This document shows, piece after piece, positions 37,042 to 47,300 of a stretch of DNA of 64,000 nt. The stretch is taken from NCBI RefSeq assembly GCF_024124545.1, contig NZ_JAMXSF010000003.1, forward strand, positions 248,001 to 312,000, given 5' to 3'. This DNA is from Pseudoalteromonas sp. XMcav2-N (GTDB lineage: Bacteria > Pseudomonadota > Gammaproteobacteria > Enterobacterales > Alteromonadaceae). A program made the translations under genes and the position numbers. Positions within the stretch are counted from its first letter, which is position 1. Each line of letters starts with the position of its first letter. Below the pieces are notes generated by a model. That model was not told the DNA's origin. It ran no database searches and worked only from the letters and a program-made list of their open reading frames with translations.

Positions 37042-38446
37042 GTTTTACTCCTAACGCAGAGATGTGCTGGCTAAATGCAGGGCCAAATTGATTGGCATAA
37101 TCTTGCTTTTCTATATCCAGGCCAAAGTATTGAGATACTTTTTCGACGAAACGTTTTTTAACGCTGTTTTTGTCAAAGCCACTCTTGTCGACCGACAACT
37201 TGAAACTATCTAACTGTGCAAAACACTGCTCTGGGGTATAGCTCATTGCAATCCAATCCAGCACTGGGGTTTCTTTGGCAAAAGCAGGAACCGATTTCTC
37301 CTTTACTGCTTTCTGGTTCTCTACTCTACGAGAATAAACCACGCGGAAAAGTTTTTTCGCTGCTACCTCTAGGCTTCGCTGCCCATGCTGACTGATGTAG
37401 AGCAACAGGCATGCGTCATAGAGCTGTTTAAGATAGCCGCAGCCATCAAGTTTGCAGACCAGCTTTTGATAAAACTCGTAAAAGCCAGCAAGCTCACCTT
37501 GCGCTGTATTATTCAACAAGTAGGTTTGGCGCAGCTGCTCAAAATACTGCAAATAGTGAATGGTATTGGCACCACTATTTAACGGCTGGCGCAGTTCATA
37601 GCCGACTTGAGGCTGAGCCAAGCTCTCACCGCCATTTGGCATGTAAGTACGAGCAATTCTGCCAAATGCAATATCGTCGCCTTTGCCTGTTTGCTCTGCC
37701 AGCTCGGTAACAATGCTATTACGCACTTGCTGAGTTTGGTTGTGAAGCGGGTAGTCTCGGAAGTTAAGGTATTGCCAATAGCGACCACGCAGCAAAATAT
37801 CAACAACAGGGTTTAAATCCCCCAGCGCTTCCCAACGAGTAGCAAAGGTGTTTACCGCAGATTTGTCTTTCTCATCAACGGCTCGCAGATGGTGAGCTTT
37901 GATAATATCAGGCCCTGCTAAACGCACCCCGCCCGTGTTTTGGGTTTCAAAAAATCGGTAGGCTTCATCTTCGCTGTCTGTCACTACCAAGGTGATGTTG
38001 ATTTGCGCAAAATCGATATCAGCCAATGAAGCCTCATGCTTATACAGCCAACCAAGGTTATGTTTGATTTGCTGTTGGCTCTCAGGGGATTCATAAACCA
38101 GCTCAAGGTCAGAGTGTTTATTTGCTAAGTGGGAAATCAACGCCATTGTGGTAAGGCGTTGCTGACCATCGATGATATTAAGATTGCTGCCTTGTTGATG
38201 CAAAATGACACTGCCCAAGTAAAATGGGCAATGTTCTGCGTCAGGTTTACCAGCTAGATCTTGCTGATGAAGCTTAAAGTCATTCAACAAGCGTGTGATT
38301 TGCTCTTCATTCCAGCGATATGGGCGCTGATATTCAGGGATGGCAAGCATCCCGTGAACGTATTTTTCAACCTTACCGTCAGAAGCTAAAATCGGCACAG
38401 CAGAAAACAGATTTTCCAGTGTGCAACTGGCAACAACAACCGCCAT
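37034..38446 (-). CDS. DUF262 protein without HNH domain (GmrS-like)
   Basis: The 470-residue protein has the DUF262 motifs IPEYQRPYRW (36-45) and DGQQRLTTM (93-101) and a helical rest, but no DUF1524/HNH signature at its C-terminus. It therefore looks like a stand-alone NTPase or regulatory partner of the larger DUF262-DUF1524 protein encoded just downstream, with which it overlaps by 8 bp. The start directly follows the hsdS stop (TAA then ATG), so it is coupled to the type I operon. The function is inferred from domains only. Confidence 0.82.
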   Translation of the reverse strand: MAVVVASCTLENLFSAVPILASDGKVEKYVHGMLAIPEYQRPYRWNEEQITRLLNDFKLHQQDLAGKPDAEHCPFYLGSVILHQQGSNLNIIDGQQRLTTMALISHLANKHSDLELVYESPESQQQIKHNLGWLYKHEASLADIDFAQINITLVVTDSEDEAYRFFETQNTGGVRLAGPDIIKAHHLRAVDEKDKSAVNTFATRWEALGDLNPVVDILLRGRYWQYLNFRDYPLHNQTQQVRNSIVTELAEQTGKGDDIAFGRIARTYMPNGGESLAQPQVGYELRQPLNSGANTIHYLQYFEQLRQTYLLNNTAQGELAGFYEFYQKLVCKLDGCGYLKQLYDACLLLYISQHGQRSLEVAAKKLFRVVYSRRVENQKAVKEKSVPAFAKETPVLDWIAMSYTPEQCFAQLDSFKLSVDKSGFDKNSVKKRFVEKVSQYFGLDIEKQDYANQFGPAFSQHISALGVKHG

Positions 38447-39733
38447 TTATGCCAGCTCCGTCACTTTGATTTTACCTGTAACGGCGCTGTTGATTAGGGT
38501 AGTTTTGTATTCTTTTAGTTTACTTATCTGTTCATTTAGATGCTTGATACCCGCATCTAACTTTGCTGATTCTTTTTCAATAAAAGACACTATATCTTCC
38601 TGCTCTTTTACAGGAGGAACCACCATAAACAAAGGCGCTAAGTTATTGTAACGAATTCGCACGGCACGTTGACGAACTGCATTGCAAATAACCTGAATAT
38701 ACTTAGCAAGAGCCATTTCTCTTAGTAAGTAGGCAAAATAATACTGTGATACGTTAACACTATTGATAGGGTCACATATCACGTATTCAGGTGTACATTT
38801 TCCATCAGAGTCTGAAACACCAATAGCGCCTTCAAAAGCATCCATTGAGTTAAGAACCAGTTGCCCTTTTCTGATGCCCTGATAGCCACCTTCCAAGATT
38901 GCTTCAGTGTACCCACCTACACGGCGGTTCGAGCGTAAAGTGACCTGCCCATCCCTGTAAGAAGTAACAACACCATCTCCTTTGCGTACTGGTAGTCGAC
39001 TCTGAGTGAATAGGTTCTTAAATCTTACAATCCCCCAGTGTTCAGGAATTTCTCCTATCCAATCCACACCAGAATCTTTCATTGGCACATCAGGGTTCAA
39101 ACCTTGCGTTACAGCTTGCTGAATGATGATTTGCTTGCGCTCTTTTAACAGATCAATTTGCTTTTGTTTGATTGCGATGGCTTCATCGATTTGTGCTGTT
39201 TTTTCATCAAGGAACCTGGCAATTGCTACTTGCTCCGTTTTAGACGGTAACGCAAGACTTATCGTCCTCATTTCGTCATATCTTGTTGTCCACAGGTCAG
39301 CAACGATCCCCCTACCAACTCTGTAGTATTCCTCTATAAAAGCATTACTTTTTAGTAAATGATGACAGAATGTCGCTTCAATTTTCTGAGGCTCTAAAAC
39401 AATATTAATCAACGACACGGAGCCATCTCTGTCTGACACACCACTAGAGCCTTTACGGTCTGATCTACTATTGATAACGAAGTCCCCGCACTTCACTAGC
39501 TTTCTATTATCACCATCTTTTGTCTTAGCAGCACTATCCAACTGCGGTAATATACCTTTTTTGGTCACCGACAATGCTGGAAAATCAAGATCAGAAACTT
39601 TTGTTCGACGTTCTCTAAACAAACCACCTAGTCTAACAACGTCCCATTCTTTAGGGATTTTGCCAATCCAATCAACATTGGACTCTTTATAAGACTCATA
39701 CTTGGACATACGCTTAATCATCGTATCTGTCAT
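38447..39733 (-). CDS. hsdS: Type I restriction-modification specificity subunit HsdS
   Basis: The 428-residue protein shows the two-fold layout of HsdS. Two target-recognition halves each open with a WIGxIP motif (DWIGKIPKEW at 21-30 and DWIGEIPEHW near 225). Each half is followed by a long helix: DEKTAQIDEAIAIKQKQIDL near 175, and a KESAKLDAGIKHLNEQISKL-type segment near 390. The variable halves decide the recognised bipartite DNA sequence, which cannot be read from the protein. It begins 4 bp after the hsdM stop. No truncation or repeat-mediated switching is seen. Confidence 0.95.
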   Translation of the reverse strand: MTDTMIKRMSKYESYKESNVDWIGKIPKEWDVVRLGGLFRERRTKVSDLDFPALSVTKKGILPQLDSAAKTKDGDNRKLVKCGDFVINSRSDRKGSSGVSDRDGSVSLINIVLEPQKIEATFCHHLLKSNAFIEEYYRVGRGIVADLWTTRYDEMRTISLALPSKTEQVAIARFLDEKTAQIDEAIAIKQKQIDLLKERKQIIIQQAVTQGLNPDVPMKDSGVDWIGEIPEHWGIVRFKNLFTQSRLPVRKGDGVVTSYRDGQVTLRSNRRVGGYTEAILEGGYQGIRKGQLVLNSMDAFEGAIGVSDSDGKCTPEYVICDPINSVNVSQYYFAYLLREMALAKYIQVICNAVRQRAVRIRYNNLAPLFMVVPPVKEQEDIVSFIEKESAKLDAGIKHLNEQISKLKEYKTTLINSAVTGKIKVTELA

Positions 39734-39737
39734 TCGC

Positions 39738-42119
39738 TTACCCTTGAACCTTAGCTACAGAGATACCAAGAATGTCAGCAATTAAACCTTCCGCTTTTTG
39801 CTCAAGCGCAATAATATCGCTAGCCACTTCATCCATTGAGCGCAGTGGTTTGTGACGGTAGAAGTGCTTGTTAAAGCTGACTTCGTAACCAATCTTGACT
39901 GATTCTAAATTTACCCAAGCTTCATCTACGTGCGGTTTTACTTCATCAAGGAAGTATTGGTAAATGCTTTGCTCAAGTGACACGGATTCGCTATCACGCA
40001 GATCTGAGCTTGACTCATAAGTCACGAATTCATTGTGATTGCCCGTTGGGTAGTAACCGAAATCTGACAAGTCTTGCAGTTCACATTCGTAGTTTGCTAG
40101 CAAGTCATCTAACTTGTCTTGCTTAAGCTTGGCGACTTTCTTGATGACTTTTTCTGCGCTTTCGTCATACCAGCTTACCGCATCAACAATGGCTTTTTTC
40201 TCAGTTGCCGCGAGTTTAAGACCGAGTGATTTAAGCTCTGCATCTACCAATTGTTTGAACTGATTAAAGTCGTTGTAAACTTCATCACCAATCTTGCTAT
40301 GTAATTGACTCGCTGAATTAACCAGTGTGCGCTGTTTAATCCAGTTTTTCGTATCCAGCAACTTGGTTTTCGCTGCTTTGTTTAGGCTGATATCGTTTTC
40401 TTCACACCACTTAGTGATCTCTTTTTCAATCCCTTTAACAAACCCAGCGTCATAGACTTGCTCGCCATATTCGGCGTACAAGTACTCCATCACTTCACGC
40501 AGTGATTTTTCAAAACGTAGCGGTTCAATTAGGTCTGCGCGGAATTGAGCACTACGGCGATCTGGGCGCTCAATGTTCACTTTGTGGTAACCAAAATCTT
40601 GGTTCTTGAAGACTTGAGCAGCAATACCCACCGAATCACCTTTCGCGTCGATGGCACGCTCAACGGTTTGATTATCTAGATAGGTCGAGACAATTTCCGC
40701 AATGTGTTCTGGCGAGAACTCGCAGTTTTTGTTACCCAAGTTCTTACGCAACTTACAGAACAGCAAGCTAGCGTCAATCAGCTGCACCTTGCCTTGGCGG
40801 CTTTCAGGCTTGTTGTTATTTAGAAGCCAGATATACGTAGTAATACCCGTGTTGTAGAACAGGTTATTTGGCAACTGAACAATCGCATCCAGCATGTCAT
40901 TTTCGATGATGAAACGACGAATATTACTTTCACCACTACCCGCATCACCGGTAAACAAGCTTGAACCATTGTGAACAGACGCAATGCGTGAACCTAATGG
41001 GCTAACTTGAGGCGACTTCATTTTAGTGACCATTTCCATCAGGAACAGTAACTGACCGTCACTGGAGCGAGGGGTTGCATCTTGTTCTGACTCAACACCC
41101 CAGTAATCTTTTAACTTCACTTTGAAGCGACCATCAACGACTTCTTTGCCTTCTTTGATGTGTTTTTGCTCACTCGCCCAGCTCTTACCGTAAGGTGGGT
41201 TAGAAAGCATGAAGTCAAAGCGCTCTGATGAGAATTCATCGGTAGAAAGGGTTGAGCCAACACGGATGTTTTCAGGGTTGTTACCTTTGATCATCATATC
41301 TGACTTACAGATGGCGTAAGTCTCATCGTTAATCTCTTTACCGTAGAGGTAAATATCACGGTTCGATGCCGGATACTTCTCTTCAACAAAGTTCTGTGTT
41401 TCTGTCAGCATACCGCCACTACCACATGCAGGGTCATACACTGTGATTGAAAGGGGCAAGTTATCTTTGATTGGATCGAAGACAAGGTGCGTCATCAATT
41501 CGATAACTTCACGCGGAGTAAAGTGCTCACCTGCCTCTTCGTTGTTCTCTTCGTTGAATTTACGGATCAACTCTTCAAAAACATAACCCATACCAAGGTT
41601 ACTGAGCGCCGGTAGTTTGTTGCCCTCAGGATCTTCTTTAACCTCTGGCGTTAAGTTGATGTATGGCGAGACAAATTTATCAACCACATCTAGCAGAACG
41701 TCTTTCCCCGCCATGTGGCGGATTTGAGCTCTCAGGTTAAAACACTCAACAATCTCTTTTACGTTGTTGCTAAAACCGTTGAGGTAATCTTCGAAGTTAG
41801 CCAGCAGAATCTGTTGGTTGTTGGTCGCAGTACTGAATAGCGTTTGGAGGGTCCACTTGGAAGTGTTGTAAAACACATAACCTGATGCTGCACATAATGG
41901 CGCATCATCAAGCTCAGTTTCATTCATCTCTTCCTTTTGGAATCTAACTTCTTCCAATACTGCTTCTTTTGAAGGCTCTAAAAGCGTATCCAGACGGCGT
42001 AGCACCACCATAGGTAAGATAACGTCGCGGTATTTACCACGAACATAGACATCACGAAGGCAGTCGTCGGCAATCGACCAGATAAATGAAACGAGTTTGT
42101 TATGTACTGAGTGGTCCAT
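39738..42119 (-). CDS. hsdM: Type I restriction-modification methyltransferase HsdM
   Basis: I start at the ATG at 42119 (MDHSVHNKLVSFIWSIADD), which matches the usual HsdM N-terminus and has an AGAAG site; an upstream frame extension to 42221 gives an unrelated sequence. The 793-residue protein has the HsdM N-terminal helical domain, the AdoMet motif DPACGSGGM (229-237) and the catalytic NPPYG (307-311) of an N6-adenine methyltransferase. The C-terminal region is long. It protects host DNA and forms the core of the restriction complex. It lies 142 bp after ddmE, so it may have its own promoter. Confidence 0.96.
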   Translation of the reverse strand: MDHSVHNKLVSFIWSIADDCLRDVYVRGKYRDVILPMVVLRRLDTLLEPSKEAVLEEVRFQKEEMNETELDDAPLCAASGYVFYNTSKWTLQTLFSTATNNQQILLANFEDYLNGFSNNVKEIVECFNLRAQIRHMAGKDVLLDVVDKFVSPYINLTPEVKEDPEGNKLPALSNLGMGYVFEELIRKFNEENNEEAGEHFTPREVIELMTHLVFDPIKDNLPLSITVYDPACGSGGMLTETQNFVEEKYPASNRDIYLYGKEINDETYAICKSDMMIKGNNPENIRVGSTLSTDEFSSERFDFMLSNPPYGKSWASEQKHIKEGKEVVDGRFKVKLKDYWGVESEQDATPRSSDGQLLFLMEMVTKMKSPQVSPLGSRIASVHNGSSLFTGDAGSGESNIRRFIIENDMLDAIVQLPNNLFYNTGITTYIWLLNNNKPESRQGKVQLIDASLLFCKLRKNLGNKNCEFSPEHIAEIVSTYLDNQTVERAIDAKGDSVGIAAQVFKNQDFGYHKVNIERPDRRSAQFRADLIEPLRFEKSLREVMEYLYAEYGEQVYDAGFVKGIEKEITKWCEENDISLNKAAKTKLLDTKNWIKQRTLVNSASQLHSKIGDEVYNDFNQFKQLVDAELKSLGLKLAATEKKAIVDAVSWYDESAEKVIKKVAKLKQDKLDDLLANYECELQDLSDFGYYPTGNHNEFVTYESSSDLRDSESVSLEQSIYQYFLDEVKPHVDEAWVNLESVKIGYEVSFNKHFYRHKPLRSMDEVASDIIALEQKAEGLIADILGISVAKVQG

Positions 42120-42261
42120 AATATTCTTCTTAAATGATAGTTGCTTGAAATTCAAACAATAACAATAGGGGTATTTGGGCAGGATTTTACTGACTTTTGA
42201 CGCTAGTAGCGAATAAAACATTGGTTTCTGCTCGCTACTAGCTCCTTAGTTTGGCCTACCA

Positions 42262-44325
42262 TCAAGATTTAAAACGCTGCATCTCAATATACTCACGTAG
42301 ATGCTTAAAAGGATAAGGCGTTACAGTTGGTAAACGATGCCTTAAGTGATAAACGTCAAACAAGTTTTCTACCTCTTCAGGTAGTGCATCAAACGAATGT
42401 TTTATTAGGTATAAATGGCTAAAAGTTTCTATTTTGCTCTGTGGGCTGCCTTTGCCACCAGCAAAGTACATACCCTGCTCTCGGTTATAGAAGAAACCTA
42501 AAGATGCATTAAAGAACCCGTCACTTTGTCCTCTCATCGATGTTTTTAAGAAGAATCCTTGTTCGCGCAGCCAATCATAGAATTGTTTTTCATCATTGCT
42601 TTTGTATGCAATTGTCGAAAACTCATCAAACGGTAGAGGGGTCGTATCATCCCACTCAGACAATATCGCTCTCAGTTTGTTGATTACTTTACTCTCTGGG
42701 TTTTCTTCAATGAACTGAGTCAACAATGCAATCGGGACATCTTGGGCTCGTCCTTTTTTAAGCTCACGCAATCGCTCCGCAACCGCTTCAAATTCCGGCA
42801 GCATTTGAATACCCGTATCAATGAAAATGGCATAGTCCCCCGTCTCCGGCCAATAAATATAAGGGGAACGTTGGAATCCTTGAAATACTTGCCATTTATC
42901 ATTACCTAAATCGAGTTCAATATCTTCAAGCTCCTCTTGAGTCGCTTGTATATATTGCCATTCATCGCCCACTAACTTAGACGCATACACTGGCCACGGC
43001 CCATCTCGCACCTCTGAAAATTCGCCTTGCGGTCGATGAGGCATGTAATATACACATCCTTCAGGGCTTCTTGGGTATTCAATCAAATGCTTTTTTGTAT
43101 GAACTTCTAGCTTGATAAGTAGTTCTTTTAACAGCACTTCCACCACGTGTCGGTTTGGCTGGCCTTGACGATTCCATAAGCGCTCTGGGTAACACGATTG
43201 AAAAACTGTGTCTTGGTACTTTTTGCGATAAACCTGGTACGGATCTTCTTCAGCTGACTTGTAGGTGTCTTTATTACCAACAATTAGGATATTCAGTGCC
43301 CCACAAATCGGAACTTCAGCTATTTCTGCGTTTATATCTAGATGTTCGATACCATGAAGCAAGGTTAATGCAGCGTCAGTATCTTTGCTTTCGGTTAAAT
43401 CACAGACCACCAAACGATGCTCTTTCAACGCATCAAACAGACCGACATAGTGATTTTTGACAATCGTATCTGAAACAAATCTATGCTTTTCTCCGGGAAT
43501 CCGCTGCAACTTCACCGCAACTGAGTCACCATAAGCTTGCTTCAAATCTCGCATGAATTGTTCAAGAATTCCGACCTTAGATAGTTGAAAACCGCTATAA
43601 GACTCTTTAGTAATATCAATCGCCTGGATTCGATTCTTCGCATTAGAGTAAAGCGGCTTCTTGATGTAGTCGCCCTTTATGGATTTGCTGACCAACATCC
43701 CCACTTCATCAAGTTGATAACGTATAGCAGACCTTGCCTTTTTTTGTATCTCTCCGTTCTCTAGCGTAAACCAAGACAAGGGAGAAAATGTTTTAGTACC
43801 CATTGAAAGTGTTTGTTTGAATCCAAGTGCTGCACATGGTGCTAAGTCGATTTCCACGGTCGTTAATTCATAGCCAGAATGGCCTTTCGGTAACTTTTTG
43901 CTTTTGACTAGATAATACAAACCCTCACTTTCAAAGCGCTTTATCTCTGGCGTAGTGCCACTCAATACTTTTGGTATCGCTTTGATCAGTAAACGGGCCA
44001 ATTGCCATGTAGGTAGCTCGACAGCATTAACTGGTTTGATAGCCAAAGACGTGTCTTTGAGGTCTAATTTGGCGTCCTTTGCTAACAGCACCCAATAACA
44101 CGCTTCTTTATTGGCACCTTTGACTAAGCAATAAACACTTCCTGACTTATAGATTTCAGACGCTAATGTTACTAAACGCTTAGGTCGTTCTGAGAAGTCT
44201 ATTCCTTTATAACTGACACAGTAAATCGCGAAGCTTCTATCAACCCAATCAGTGTCAATGGATATTTGTTCCGCTAAGGTTGATAAAGGACCGTGTGAGG
44301 AAGGTTCTAGCTGTTGTGTAACCAT
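42262..44325 (-). CDS. ddmE: DdmE, Argonaute-like protein of the DdmDE plasmid-defence system
   Basis: The 687-residue protein starts with an ATG after an AGGAG site. It overlaps the upstream ddmD gene by 19 bp, which indicates strict co-expression. I see no catalytic DEDx tetrad of an active Argonaute, in keeping with DdmE being a nuclease-dead prokaryotic Argonaute. The identity rests on size, the fixed pairing with DdmD and the island layout (ddmD-ddmE-hsdM-hsdS...), as at VC1770 in Vibrio cholerae. In that system DdmE uses short DNA guides to recognise plasmid DNA and recruits the DdmD helicase-nuclease, so small multicopy plasmids are lost. Guide-binding residues could not be assigned by eye. 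Confidence 0.87.
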   Translation of the reverse strand: MVTQQLEPSSHGPLSTLAEQISIDTDWVDRSFAIYCVSYKGIDFSERPKRLVTLASEIYKSGSVYCLVKGANKEACYWVLLAKDAKLDLKDTSLAIKPVNAVELPTWQLARLLIKAIPKVLSGTTPEIKRFESEGLYYLVKSKKLPKGHSGYELTTVEIDLAPCAALGFKQTLSMGTKTFSPLSWFTLENGEIQKKARSAIRYQLDEVGMLVSKSIKGDYIKKPLYSNAKNRIQAIDITKESYSGFQLSKVGILEQFMRDLKQAYGDSVAVKLQRIPGEKHRFVSDTIVKNHYVGLFDALKEHRLVVCDLTESKDTDAALTLLHGIEHLDINAEIAEVPICGALNILIVGNKDTYKSAEEDPYQVYRKKYQDTVFQSCYPERLWNRQGQPNRHVVEVLLKELLIKLEVHTKKHLIEYPRSPEGCVYYMPHRPQGEFSEVRDGPWPVYASKLVGDEWQYIQATQEELEDIELDLGNDKWQVFQGFQRSPYIYWPETGDYAIFIDTGIQMLPEFEAVAERLRELKKGRAQDVPIALLTQFIEENPESKVINKLRAILSEWDDTTPLPFDEFSTIAYKSNDEKQFYDWLREQGFFLKTSMRGQSDGFFNASLGFFYNREQGMYFAGGKGSPQSKIETFSHLYLIKHSFDALPEEVENLFDVYHLRHRLPTVTPYPFKHLREYIEMQRFKS

Positions 44326-47300
44326 TTTATCAACTCCTGTACTGCGGTTAGGTTGGTGTCGGCATTGCTATCATCAATTAGTGCCGGAATTTCAATAACT
44401 TTAGCTAACTGTGGTGAGGTTTCTACGAAGCACGAGTCCAAATATCTAATCGGCTTTGAGGCATCCCCTAACGCATTCACGTAAACAAACTTCGAAGGTC
44501 CAAACTCTTCTTCTACCAATGAAATTTTCGAACTGTAATCTTCGCTGCTTTCATTACCTTCATGCTTCCAGTATTTGCTGTCTAGCCAGATCGGTTGCTC
44601 AACCCCTGCAAATTTGACTCTATTATCAAATCGCTCGTAAATAGAATTTGGAACTTCTTCAAAGATAAAATCGAATGCTGTTAGCACCGCCTCTACCGCT
44701 TGCTCGCCCAATGCTCCCTTATAAATGTTGGTAAACATAACTGGCGTCATCACATACGCTTCTTTTTGCCACGAACAGGCAAAACCTTTGTGTTCAAACC
44801 AAGGCCTCACATATTGGTTCTGAACTAACGTAGCTAGGCTGCATGCTTCCTCAGAAACCATATCGCCAGTAGGCACTCTATCAAAGAACTCGAAGGCATT
44901 CGGGTCACCATCTAAATTACCCTGGTAACGGTAATACCCTTTGGTCATAGACTGTAAGTACAATCGATTGAATCGGGCAGGTTGAGAGGCAATCGTAGGA
45001 GAGCGAAGTAACTGAGTTCTAATGTCTTGCCACTCTTGAATATCATTATCAGATGCACGTTGATTATGTAGACGACGAACTAGGGCCTTGACTGACTGAA
45101 TACCGTCTTTGTTGTTTCGTTGGGCAAGATTAAACAAACGTCGAACAACCCTGTCCTCAACTAAAGGCTCATTAGCTGATTTCGCTTTATCAACCAAAGC
45201 AACATATTCGTGCGAAAACAAGCTTGGGTCTCTACTCTCTTCCGCCAGAATTTCTTTCAAACTGGAATCAGCAAACAAGAGAATTTGTTTTCGTTTCAGA
45301 GATGTTCTCCCGGCTCTTCCTACCGCTTGTTCAATGTATTTCCTTACCGCGCTTTGGTAGTCACTTGTTTGGTAATATTGCTGTAAAGAGCGCTCTCTGC
45401 TCATGCCCATAAGTTGCTGACGACACCAGCTTTCAGCACTTTTCGGCGACAACTCTCCGTTCTCTTGCAAAGATAAGATTTGGTGAAACTGACAAAGCTG
45501 GTTAGCAGTATGCGAATAATCATCTGACAACATTAGCTGAGTAGGTTTTTCAAGATATATACTGTCTATATCGCTTCGCTGCTGGGTGCTATAAGTAACA
45601 TCGGCAACGGATATTAGGCTTCCACCTTCCAACGCTAAATTGACTGCATAATCAGGGTTTTTACCAGCACCCATTGAAGCATATGTACTGAACACAACGA
45701 CTTTCCCTGCTTCTGTGTTTAGGTGATTGGAAATTTCATCATAGCCAACTAACCTCATCCAATCAGCGTTCACGCCAAAATATGTCTTGGTTGGAACATT
45801 AAATTCTATCGCCCATTTATCACAGCAAAACTGGATGAATTCATTAATATCCTGACGTGTTGTATCAAGAGTACGGTTTAACAGCGACAGCATATAACGA
45901 TTATCAGGAACTGACATAAACGCTTTAATACTCGCTAAGAGCTTAGACAGCCAGCTCCGAACAAATGCCTGCTCTGACTCAGCAATACCGAGATGGTGAT
46001 TTAGGATAAAGTGGCTTGAGCGAGCCTCCGGCTTATATTCTTCTAACAAAGTATCAAGAAACGCATCTCGACTATTAAGATACTTAACCTTTAAAACCAC
46101 ACCATTATCTTTATAGTTGCGCTTACTATGATAATAATCATTTACCCGCAGCTTTTGCTCCCTAGACAAAGATAGAAGCTTTTTACCCAAACGCTCATTC
46201 AAGTACTTAAAATCAAAGTTATGTATTACGGTATCAGCTCTCGCTGTTGCACTTATACCGAGAATAACAGCTCCGGCATCAACCATATCCGCCAAGACAC
46301 CCGATGGTGAAAGATTTAAGAATGACGCTTTACAATTTACGGTATCGCGAGTCCCCTGATTATGGGCGACTTCAACAAGTTTCATTCCGGTATGATGGTA
46401 GCTCTTGCTAGAACTCAACTTGCTCGCTTGTCCACCCGCTGATTGCCGCAGCCCCCTAGTATCAAAAGACTCGTAAACAGCAGACTCAAATTCTTGTAGG
46501 TTAAAGTGAGTAAGCAGGGATTGAACGGCTTCTTGAAACGTTCCTTCTAGGCTTCTATTTTCGCGCCCTTCAATTTCAAGGCTACGAACGTTCTCCCAGT
46601 ACTGAAATACGGCTTTACGCATAGTGCCAAGAAACCACTGGTATATAACATCCGCTTCATTGACAAAGCGGGTTAAAAGCCCATTTTTTTCAATGAGAGA
46701 ACCTTCCACTTTCTCATCACTAAATATGAGATTTTTCTGCCTCAATAGATCTGATTTTAATGACAGCGTATGAGTGGCACTGCTTACATGCGTGAAGCTT
46801 CTATCTGAAAACAACCGAACAGGTCGTTCATTCAAGTTAGGTCCTTCCGTATTAAACGCAAACGCTAGGTTCCACTTGGTGCCAAACTCTTCGAGTCTCT
46901 CACGCAGTGGTTCAAACAGGTCTTCAATCTTGTCGTAGCGAGGCGAACTCTCAAGTTGGTGATCTCGAAAGTTTGCTCTCAGAGTTCTTATAGCCCAAAT
47001 TAAGTCCTGCGCTTGTTGTTTACACAGTTCGGAAAGGATGACTTGATTTTGCTTATCAATTTCATCAATGATAAGCGCCGCACCACTTAAATCGCGTAAT
47101 GGACTGTAGCGCGAGCGGGTATTGTGGAAGCCTTTCAGAAACTTGCTCGTCGTTAAGAAAACAACATGAGCGCTTCCATTGCGGATTTTTTCTCCCGGCA
47201 GAAGTGCTTCAACAGAGGTCAGTAACGAGCCATTCAGCGAGATTCTATCGGCCCCTTTTTGTTTCTTTTGCAAGCGGGCAACTAAATTGCGGTAAAAGTA

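Noticed and set aside
38447..39733. Phase-variable hsdS (inversion repeats or a second silent hsdS)
   Set aside because: Only one full-length hsdS is present, and no inverted hsdS fragment or recombinase is nearby.
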